Shown piece after piece: positions 6,920-11,586 of a stretch of DNA of 11,586 bases (positions are counted from its first letter, which is position 1; the number at the start of each line of letters is the position of its first letter). The notes below the pieces were generated by a model, which made no database searches, was not told the origin of the DNA, and saw nothing but the letters and a program-made list of their open reading frames with translations. Origin of the DNA: Treponema sp. GTDB taxonomy: Bacteria > Spirochaetota > Spirochaetia > Treponematales > Treponemataceae. The position numbers were made by a program, and so were the translations under genes. The stretch is taken from contig JAILNY010000178.1 of assembly GCA_024691105.1 (NCBI GenBank), positions 1-11,586 on the forward strand, written 5' to 3'.

Positions 6920-7093
6920 AAAATATGGGCGCGTAATAGCAATAATATATTAATCATACAAAATATCTCACAGTGCTCTCACCTCGTCTGTCACGCAAAC
7001 AACGCGTGCGCTGCGCTTACGAAGTTGTTTCGTGCCAGCCTCGGCTACGCACTGTTTGCAATTTATATATAGAATCATCTGCGCCCATATTTT
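6920..7093. repeat. Element bounded by 13-base perfect inverted repeats
   Basis: AAAATATGGGCGC (6920-6932) and GCGCCCATATTTT (7081-7093) are exact reverse complements separated by 148 bases. Nested inside are ACAGTGC (6970-6976) with GCACTGT (7049-7055), and a long hairpin made of CACG plus AAACAAC (6992-6995, 6997-7003) pairing with GTTGTTT plus CGTG (7024-7034), with one bulged C at 6996. The nested symmetry makes a cruciform or a folded RNA likely. The size is like a miniature inverted-repeat element, but no target-site duplication was recognised. Confidence 0.6.
6992..7034. repeat. Internal hairpin, 11 base pairs with one bulge
   Basis: CACG at 6992-6995 and AAACAAC at 6997-7003 pair with GTTGTTT at 7024-7030 and CGTG at 7031-7034, leaving C6996 bulged. 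The apical part (7004-7023) is GC-rich and can add a CGT/ACG pairing. It lies at the centre of the 174-base inverted-repeat element. Confidence 0.6.
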
Positions 7094-7127
7094 TACCGCA
7101 ATTCTATTTTTTTGCGAAACTCCTGTA

Positions 7128-7218
7128 ACCTCCGCATACGAGACAGAGTGGTAACAAAATGGCCTCTTCTAAAAATGAAGCGGCCATTTTGATTTTTATT
7201 TAGTTGTAATGCGGAGGT
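7128..7218. repeat. 10-base inverted repeat around the orphan hairpin
   Basis: ACCTCCGCAT (7128-7137) and ATGCGGAGGT (7209-7218) are exact reverse complements enclosing the orphan hairpin. A further copy of CCTCCGCAT lies at 6892-6900 in the same orientation as the left arm. Outside them, GCGCCCA (7081-7087) pairs with TGGGCGC (7223-7229). The left member of that pair is also the right arm of the 13-base inverted repeat, so two mutually exclusive folds are possible. Confidence 0.6.
7155..7200 (+). terminator. Orphan terminator-like hairpin
   Basis: CAAAATGGCC (7155-7164) pairs perfectly with GGCCATTTTG (7182-7191). After one T/C mismatch, CTTC (7166-7169) pairs with GAAG (7177-7180) around a TAAAAAT loop. 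A T-rich tail, ATTTTTATT, follows (7192-7200). It would terminate plus-strand transcription, but the previous gene already has its own terminator 300 bases upstream and no gene lies between. It is therefore either a terminator for an unannotated RNA or part of a repeat element. Confidence 0.65.
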
Positions 7219-7376
7219 CCTTTGGGCGCTCCGGTCTTGTCCGCGACCCACCCTGCGGGAGCTCATGCGCCGCCCCCGCAACGCCCCGGGCTGGTGATTT
7301 GAATGTGCTTTTCTCGAAAATTCACCCGAAATTTACTAAAATTCCCCGTTTCTCTGAAAAATTTGTACGAATTTAC

Positions 7377-7405
7377 TTGACTTATAATATTATACGCCGT
7401 ATATT
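7377..7405 (+). promoter_or_regulatory. Sigma-70-type promoter of the PadR operon
   Basis: TTGACT (7377-7382) as -35 and TATATT (7400-7405) as -10 are separated by 17 bases. The predicted start lies about 35-40 bases before the PadR ATG. The spacing and hexamers fit the housekeeping consensus well. Confidence 0.7.
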
Positions 7406-7407
7406 AT
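7387..7407. promoter_or_regulatory. Dyad over the -10 region, candidate PadR operator
   Basis: The 21-base segment is a palindrome centred on 7397: ATA-T-TATAC-GCC-GTATA-T-TAT, with eight paired positions per arm and a single T/T mismatch at 7390 and 7404. It covers the spacer and -10 of the promoter, so a bound protein would block RNA polymerase. The first gene downstream encodes a PadR repressor, and members of this family commonly repress their own operons. Binding is inferred. Confidence 0.6.
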
Positions 7408-7449
7408 AGTTATAAATACAATATTGTAATAAAAATGACGGAGGTATGC

Positions 7450-7764
7450 ATGAATTTTAACACAGGCACAACAATGCTTGATGCTATTGTGCTTGCCGTC
7501 GTAGCTAAGGAAGGAACTTACGGATATAAGATTACGCAGGATGTGCGGCAAGTTCTTGATGTTTCCGAGAGTACCTTGTATCCGGTTTTAAGACGGCTTC
7601 AGAAGGATGGATGTCTTGAAACTTACGATATGGAATTTGACGGCAGAAACCGGCGTTATTATAAGATTACGCCACAAGGAATGATTCTGCTTGACCATTA
7701 TCGAAGTGGCTGGACTGATTACCGCAAAAACATTGATAGTATTTTAATGGGAGAAAGTAAATGA
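7450..7764 (+). CDS. PadR-family transcriptional regulator
   Basis: This is a 104-residue winged-helix DNA-binding protein. I place the start at 7450, where GGAGG (7440-7444) lies five bases upstream. The in-frame ATG at 7435 would put the ribosome site inside the gene. Y-G-Y (24-26) and the recognition-helix segment S-E-S-T-L-Y-P-V-L-R-R-L (39-50) are hallmarks of PadR. The wing is G-R-N-R-R-Y-Y-K-I-T (65-74), and the C-terminal helix (79-101) would form the dimer. The short single-domain form is typical of PadR proteins paired with DUF1700 partners. Its stop overlaps the next ATG by four bases (ATGA), so the two are translationally coupled. It probably represses its own promoter through the dyad just upstream. 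Its inducer is unknown. Confidence 0.93.
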   Translation: MNFNTGTTMLDAIVLAVVAKEGTYGYKITQDVRQVLDVSESTLYPVLRRLQKDGCLETYDMEFDGRNRRYYKITPQGMILLDHYRSGWTDYRKNIDSILMGESK

Positions 7765-8723
7765 CAAAGAGACAATATCTTACGAAATTGGAAAATTGCA
7801 TACAAGCTCTTCCTGCAGAAGAACGAAACGAAGCGCTTGATTATTATTCAAATTACTTTGATGATGCAAATGATGATGACAAAGTAATTGAAGAACTTGG
7901 TGAACCAGAAGATCTTGCAAAGACTATCATCGAAAAATTTACCTGTGTTCCTGCAAAGGCTGCTGCTAAGAAAAAGTCTGGTGCAAGTGAAGAAGATGAC
8001 GAAGAAACTGAAGAATACGAATCTGAAAACGGAAGCTTTTTTGAAGAAGAGACAGAGCGCCTTTCGTTTTCATTCAAGAAAAATCAGGTAAAGAATCTTG
8101 GCATTGTTGTAGGTGCAGGAAATATCGTTATGAAGTCTGGTTCTGAATACAAGGTTGAGACTCGCGGAATTGCTTCTATGGATATGAGATGTGAACTTAA
8201 CGAGGCCGGCACTTTGATTATTGAAAACCGAAAGAAATTTCCTAAGAAGAAATTTTTTAGTCACGATGACAAGATGCACTTGTGTCCAAGAATTCTTATA
8301 ACTGTTCCTGACGGAGTAAATCTTGAAAACACAAAGATTACTCTTGAAGCTGGGCAGATTAAGGTTAAGCAGTTGAATATATCAAGTGACAAAACTATGA
8401 TTGATGTAAGCGCAGGAAATGCTGAGCTTAGAGGAATAAAATCTAAGATGACTGCAATCCGCGCAAGTATGGGTAATATCACTCTTGCCGGAGTCCTTAC
8501 AGGATATACAAAGGTTGACTGCAGAATGGGTGCGGTTAATGTAAAGATGCCGGTTGCATCAGATGATTATTCGTATGATGCGAAAATCGGAATGGGCAGC
8601 GTAAAGTTTGACTGTGACAAGAGAAGTGGTTTTGGTCAAAATTATTTTGGCGATAAAAAAGAAAATCATTTTTCGATTTCCTGCAGTATGGGCGAAGTAA
8701 AAGTTGCCTTTGATAAATTCTAA
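7761..8723 (+). CDS. DUF1700 (HAAS)/DUF4097 protein
   Basis: This 320-residue protein has two parts. Residues 1-62 match the DUF1700/HAAS helical domain, with L-P-x-E-E-R-N-E-A-L-D-Y-Y (17-29) and E-E-L-G-E-P-E-D-L-A (44-53). This domain usually accompanies PadR regulators and is thought to interact with them. A Lys/Ala stretch and a highly acidic linker (about 65-100) follow. Residues 112-318 are beta-strand repeats of DUF4097 type, with recurring G-N-I, G-Q-I, G-N-A, M-G-N-I, M-G-A-V, M-G-S-V and M-G-E-V turns (for example 196-200, 237-240, 256-259, 278-281, 310-313). These suggest a beta-solenoid. No membrane helix is visible, which is unusual because many relatives carry one between the two domains. 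The gene overlaps padR by four bases. It is probably a signalling or adaptor partner of the regulator; the function is not established. Confidence 0.85.
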   Translation: MTKRQYLTKLENCIQALPAEERNEALDYYSNYFDDANDDDKVIEELGEPEDLAKTIIEKFTCVPAKAAAKKKSGASEEDDEETEEYESENGSFFEEETERLSFSFKKNQVKNLGIVVGAGNIVMKSGSEYKVETRGIASMDMRCELNEAGTLIIENRKKFPKKKFFSHDDKMHLCPRILITVPDGVNLENTKITLEAGQIKVKQLNISSDKTMIDVSAGNAELRGIKSKMTAIRASMGNITLAGVLTGYTKVDCRMGAVNVKMPVASDDYSYDAKIGMGSVKFDCDKRSGFGQNYFGDKKENHFSISCSMGEVKVAFDKF

Positions 8724-8741
8724 GATGTAAAAGGAGATGGT

Positions 8742-9053
8742 ATGGTTATGGAAAAGAGAATTTTTAAATCAAACAGAAATAAAGTTTTGACTGGAACTTG
8801 CGGTGGACTCGGTGAATATTTTAATATCGATCCGACTATTGTAAGATTAATTTTTGTTGCAATTTGTTTTGCAGGTGGAAGCGGACTTTTTATTTACATC
8901 ATTGCGGCTCTTATTATTCCAAATACACCGGCTGATGATTTTGACGATTTTGAAACGATGGACCGTGCTAATAAAAATTATCATGCAAAACCAAGAAATA
9001 AAAATAAGATTAAGACAGAAGACGAAGATTTTGATTCGTATTTTGAAAAATAA
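8742..9053 (+). CDS. PspC-domain small membrane protein
   Basis: This 103-residue protein matches the PspC family, named for the phage-shock protein C sensor of envelope stress. The N-terminal segment K-R-I-F-K-S-x-R-N-K-V-L-T-G-T-C-G-G-L-G-E-Y-F (5-27) and I-D-P-T-I-V-R-L (29-36) are family signatures. One membrane helix with two halves spans about 34-59 and ends in I-I-P-N. An acidic and basic tail (65-103) is probably cytoplasmic. AAGGAG (8731-8736), five bases before the ATG at 8742, decides the start over an ATG at 8748. The stop lies three bases before the ATP-grasp gene. Presence in a PadR/DUF1700 operon suggests an envelope-stress role. No PspA or PspB gene is visible nearby. Confidence 0.9.
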   Translation: MVMEKRIFKSNRNKVLTGTCGGLGEYFNIDPTIVRLIFVAICFAGGSGLFIYIIAALIIPNTPADDFDDFETMDRANKNYHAKPRNKNKIKTEDEDFDSYFEK

Positions 9054-9056
9054 AAA

Positions 9057-10478
9057 ATGAAGATTGTTTTTTATTCAACCAATTCAAATAAATATGCTCA
9101 GGGTAAACTTTTGTTTAACATGATTCCAAGCTGCAGCACGCAGTGGAATGAACTTAAAAAAAAGTACCCTGAGCATGAGTTTACAGTCGTCATGCAAAAG
9201 CCGGGAATGTTTTTGTATGACGATGTTTTGCCTGAATCACACGACGTCCGCGACGGCCAGAGCGCGCGCGAAAATCAAAGCGCGGTTGATTATATTTTTA
9301 TCGAAAGCGAAAACTCGTCGCCGGAGCAGATTGCATCTGTCATTATTGCGCAGAAGCCTGATGTTGCAATTGCCGTAACGTACTGGACGCAGCCGTTTGA
9401 CTGGATGAGCATAAAGGATGCAATGATTGCAGGTTTACTGCGCGAGAAAGGCGTGCGCACAGTTTGTCACAGCGCAGAAACCGCTGCAGTCTGTTTTGAT
9501 AAATGGCGCACGCATCAGTTTTTGACTGAACACGGGTTTAACTGTGCAAAGGGTGTTTATGTTCATCATGAGTTGTTTTATGCCGAGCGCAACAAACTTA
9601 TGGTCGAAGAAAATATTTACCGCGAATATGTTTTAAGTGAAATTAAAAAATTAAAATTTCCGGTAGTAATAAAAGATACTTCGGGGCTGTCATCGTTTGG
9701 AATGGATGTTGTTAAAACTTTTGATGAAGCGCGGCATGTGCTTTTTTCTAAAAAAAATAATGGTGACCGTCTTGTAGAAGAGTTTTTGGAAGGACCGTCG
9801 TTTGGAATTGAAGTGTACGGAACGGACGGAAAATATACTGTTACGCCGCCGTTAATTAACAGCGTAAATCAATTTGGGCTTACAAGTCCAAAGCAGAATG
9901 TAAAACTTGGGCCAGTTGGTTTTGACAGGGACGGTGGGTGCGGGTTTGAGAATGAAAAAAGCACTGCCGCGCGGTTTAATATAGATGCATTGCAGACAGA
10001 AATTTTGCGGTTGGCTGAATGTCTTGAGTTTTCAGGCATTGCGCAGATAGATCTTGTCTGGTCGGGCGATAAGTGGTACATAATCGAAATTAATTCACGC
10101 ATCTCTGGAATGACGCAGACAATGGCCGCTTCTATGGGATTGTCGCTTTATGAACTGATTCTTTTTTCTGCAGGACTTATTCAATGGATGGGCGATTATT
10201 CTTATGTTATGAATCTAAAGTTTCCGCTTTTGTCTGACAGCGAACTTGAACTGCTATACAAACAGCCGGGCGTTGTTGCTGTAAATCAGATTGAAAACAA
10301 AGAAGCAAAGCAGCTTCGCGAAGTTGGTTATACCGAAGTCATTTTTGGAAAGACAAAAACTTTAGATGAGACAATGCAGATTCTTGAAAACTTAAATAAA
10401 GTTTTGCCAGATAAAATGGAAAAAATCTTTTATGAAAATTCTAAAAAACTTGCGCAGATAATCGGGGAGAAAGTTTAG
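9057..10478 (+). CDS. ATP-grasp ligase-like protein of unknown substrate
   Basis: This 473-residue protein has a complete ATP-grasp fold, which activates a carboxylate as an acyl-phosphate for joining to an amine or thiol. A Rossmann-like N-terminal domain (1-140) precedes K-F-P-V-V-I-K (200-206, nucleotide-binding lysine) and a small loop S-G-L-S-S-F-G (209-215). The E-E-F-L-E-G hinge is at 241-246. The metal-binding set is Asp332 in Q-I-D-L-V and Glu344/Asn346 in I-I-E-I-N-S-R. A C-terminal helical part (385-473) is extra. It is closer to the D-Ala-D-Ala ligase/carboxylate-amine ligase branch than to biotin carboxylase, but the substrate is not recognisable. The start is three bases after the PspC stop, with no clear ribosome site, so translation is probably coupled to PspC. 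A link to the envelope operon is positional only. Confidence 0.8.
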   Translation: MKIVFYSTNSNKYAQGKLLFNMIPSCSTQWNELKKKYPEHEFTVVMQKPGMFLYDDVLPESHDVRDGQSARENQSAVDYIFIESENSSPEQIASVIIAQKPDVAIAVTYWTQPFDWMSIKDAMIAGLLREKGVRTVCHSAETAAVCFDKWRTHQFLTEHGFNCAKGVYVHHELFYAERNKLMVEENIYREYVLSEIKKLKFPVVIKDTSGLSSFGMDVVKTFDEARHVLFSKKNNGDRLVEEFLEGPSFGIEVYGTDGKYTVTPPLINSVNQFGLTSPKQNVKLGPVGFDRDGGCGFENEKSTAARFNIDALQTEILRLAECLEFSGIAQIDLVWSGDKWYIIEINSRISGMTQTMAASMGLSLYELILFSAGLIQWMGDYSYVMNLKFPLLSDSELELLYKQPGVVAVNQIENKEAKQLREVGYTEVIFGKTKTLDETMQILENLNKVLPDKMEKIFYENSKKLAQIIGEKV

Positions 10479-10510
10479 TACTTATTGGGCAGAAAAAAAA
10501 TACAGAAAAT

Positions 10511-10540
10511 TTGCGCGATATATCATTTCCGTGGTATAAT
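10511..10540 (+). promoter_or_regulatory. Extended -10 promoter of the membrane sensor gene
   Basis: TTGCGC (10511-10516) and a perfect TATAAT (10535-10540) are separated by 18 bases, and TG at 10532-10533 gives an extended -10. The sensor ATG is about 50 bases downstream. No terminator was seen after the ATP-grasp gene, so some read-through is also possible. Confidence 0.7.
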
Positions 10541-10557
10541 TAGTATAAGTGGAAATG
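10524..10557. promoter_or_regulatory. Dyad centred near the -10, candidate operator
   Basis: CATTTCC (10524-10530) and GGAAATG (10551-10557) are perfect reverse complements flanking the TATAAT. A second pair, TAAGTG (10546-10551) with CACTTA (10566-10571), overlaps it in the expected leader RNA. The placement across the promoter suggests a repressor site; the regulator is unknown. Confidence 0.45.
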
Positions 10558-10590
10558 TTTAAATTCACTTAAACTGCGGAAAGAGTTTTT

Positions 10591-11586
10591 ATGATAGATT
10601 TACATTACCCGTTTGTAAGCTTTATATGTGCTGTTCTCATTTTTTTTATGCTTCTCCAGAATTTGCGAACAGATGTAAATTCTTCTAAAAAAAACAATTT
10701 TAGTATATTCCTTCTTTTTTCTTTTACATTTGCATTAATTGATACTCTCTGGAGTGCTTCTTCTTTAGGATATATTGTTCCAAAAAAATATTGTTATTCG
10801 CTGTCTGTTATAAAATATTTTGCAGCTTCTGCGATTGCCTGTGAATATTTTGTTTTTATTATTAATTATTCTTTTAGGGATTCTCCTCTTAGAAAACTAA
10901 TTCTCTGGTTTTCAAATATTCCTTTTCTTGCACTTGTAGTAATCTTTTTTGTAAGTCTTCAAAACGGAGGAATGTTTTCTGTTGATGTTCAGGGAGATTA
11001 TTATCGCAAAGAAAATTCAATGCTTATTCTGGCATTCCTTTTTCACAATATTTATTATTATGCATCTGTCATTACTTCTATAATTGCATATTTGCGTTCA
11101 AAAAAGCAATCTGTAATTTTAAGTCGTTCAGTTATATTCTATGCTCTTATTCCAATGTCAGCCGGTATTGGGGAACTTGTTACGCCGTATTATCCGCTGT
11201 TTTCTGTAAGTTATATGGTGTCAGCGTTTGTGGTTTTTGTTTTTGAAGCAAGTCGTGGACGTGAATTTCTTTTAAGAGAAAAATATCAGACACAAGTGCG
11301 GAATATTCTTGATGAATGTATCGATATCTTTTACAACTATTCAGATTCTGAAAAAAATATTAATCAGCTGCTTGAATTTATTGCGCAATATTATTCTGCA
11401 AAAGCAATTGTAGTCTGTGAATTATCAACTGATGTTTCGACTGTAGAGACTGTTTTTAAATGCAATAAGGATGATTGCTTTAATGGTGTTAAATTTGAAG
11501 ATGAGTTTTTAAAAGCTCCATTTAGTGTAATTGATTCCTGGAACAGAAGTTTTTCTGAAAAGCATGAATATGTTATTAAGAATGTA
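10591..11586 (+). CDS. Seven-helix membrane sensor protein, 3' end beyond window
   Basis: The frame is open for 332 codons from the ATG at 10591 to the last base, with no stop, so the gene is cut by the window edge. AAGAG (10581-10585) lies five bases upstream of the ATG. Seven hydrophobic segments are visible at about 8-23, 37-54, 73-91, 104-123, 145-167, 181-197 and 203-218. A charged helical linker (219-245) follows, then a soluble start (about 246-332) with S-A-K-A-I-V-V-C-E-L, which looks like the first strand of a GAF-type sensory domain. This architecture is common in spirochaetal signalling proteins that end in GGDEF, EAL or histidine-kinase domains, but none of these is in view. It has its own promoter. 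The membrane topology is clear; the output is unknown. Confidence 0.8.
   Translation, partial: MIDLHYPFVSFICAVLIFFMLLQNLRTDVNSSKKNNFSIFLLFSFTFALIDTLWSASSLGYIVPKKYCYSLSVIKYFAASAIACEYFVFIINYSFRDSPLRKLILWFSNIPFLALVVIFFVSLQNGGMFSVDVQGDYYRKENSMLILAFLFHNIYYYASVITSIIAYLRSKKQSVILSRSVIFYALIPMSAGIGELVTPYYPLFSVSYMVSAFVVFVFEASRGREFLLREKYQTQVRNILDECIDIFYNYSDSEKNINQLLEFIAQYYSAKAIVVCELSTDVSTVETVFKCNKDDCFNGVKFEDEFLKAPFSVIDSWNRSFSEKHEYVIKNV

Larger units (their letters stand above)
6856..7376. other. Gene-free stretch with nested inverted repeats
   Basis: I see no credible protein gene here: the short open frames lack ribosome sites and family resemblance. The stretch holds, in order: a perfect hairpin GAGGGAGG/CCTCCCTC with a four-base loop (6862-6881); CCTCCGCAT (6892-6900); a 13-base inverted repeat (6920-6932 with 7081-7093) enclosing further hairpins; a 10-base inverted repeat (7128-7137 with 7209-7218) enclosing a strong terminator-like hairpin (7155-7191); and a GC-rich island, about 76% G+C over 7211-7290, against an AT-rich background. 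The structure suggests a non-coding RNA, a small non-autonomous mobile element, or both. No transposase, tRNA or known riboswitch was recognised. Confidence 0.6.

Noticed and set aside
6920..7093. tRNA or CRISPR array in the gene-free stretch
   Set aside because: No cloverleaf with a T-arm G-T-T-C or an anticodon arm was found, and the repeats are inverted and nested, not evenly spaced direct repeats.
7093..7281. Open frame on the minus strand across the orphan hairpin
   Set aside because: It covers palindromic DNA and its product is Arg-rich with no recognisable domain; it is best explained by the hairpin and GC-rich island.
7209..7409. Open frame in the GC-rich island, plus strand
   Set aside because: It has no ribosome site, runs into the promoter of the PadR operon, and its protein is low-complexity with no family resemblance.
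7435..7449. Longer PadR start at the ATG at 7435
   Set aside because: GGAGG (7440-7444) would fall inside the coding sequence; it is ideally spaced for the ATG at 7450.

Overview
The window looks like chromosomal DNA from a host-associated, Treponema-like spirochaete. This rests on overall style: moderately AT-rich coding sequence with GC-rich intergenic patches, a surface-repeat protein resembling spirochaetal repeat families, spirochaete-type lipobox and export signals, and a seven-helix membrane sensor gene. No rRNA or other marker gene is present, so the genus is an inference.

Layout. (1) 1-363 is the 3' part of a rhodanese gene that probably encodes a lipoprotein and starts upstream. 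(2) 417-3923 is a tight three-gene operon: an ECF-type sigma factor, a single-pass membrane protein in the anti-sigma position, and an exported 744-residue caspase-fold (C14) protein. The last carries an acidic linker, eleven copies of a G-x-Q-x-A-G-x-F-N-I-A type repeat and a beta-rich C-terminus. This is the best candidate for an undescribed system. (3) 4054-5031 is a D-2-hydroxyacid dehydrogenase close to glycerate dehydrogenase/hydroxypyruvate reductase. (4) 5121-6818 is a SulP-family anion transporter with a STAS domain, preceded by a terminator-like hairpin and followed by a strong intrinsic terminator. (5) 6856-7449 is about 590 bases without a credible gene. It holds nested inverted repeats, a second strong terminator with no gene in front of it, a GC-rich island, and then a promoter overlapped by a dyad. 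(6) 7450-10478 is a four-gene operon: PadR repressor, DUF1700/DUF4097 protein, PspC-domain membrane protein and an ATP-grasp ligase of unknown substrate. (7) 10591 to the end is the 5' part of a seven-helix membrane sensor gene with its own promoter and dyad. Its output domain lies beyond the window.

How the genes may work together. The sigma factor, membrane protein and exported caspase are probably co-transcribed and could form an envelope signalling and proteolysis module. The PadR operon resembles self-controlled envelope-stress cassettes: the dyad on its promoter suggests autorepression, and the DUF1700 and PspC domains are typical PadR or phage-shock partners. The transporter and dehydrogenase look like ordinary metabolism.
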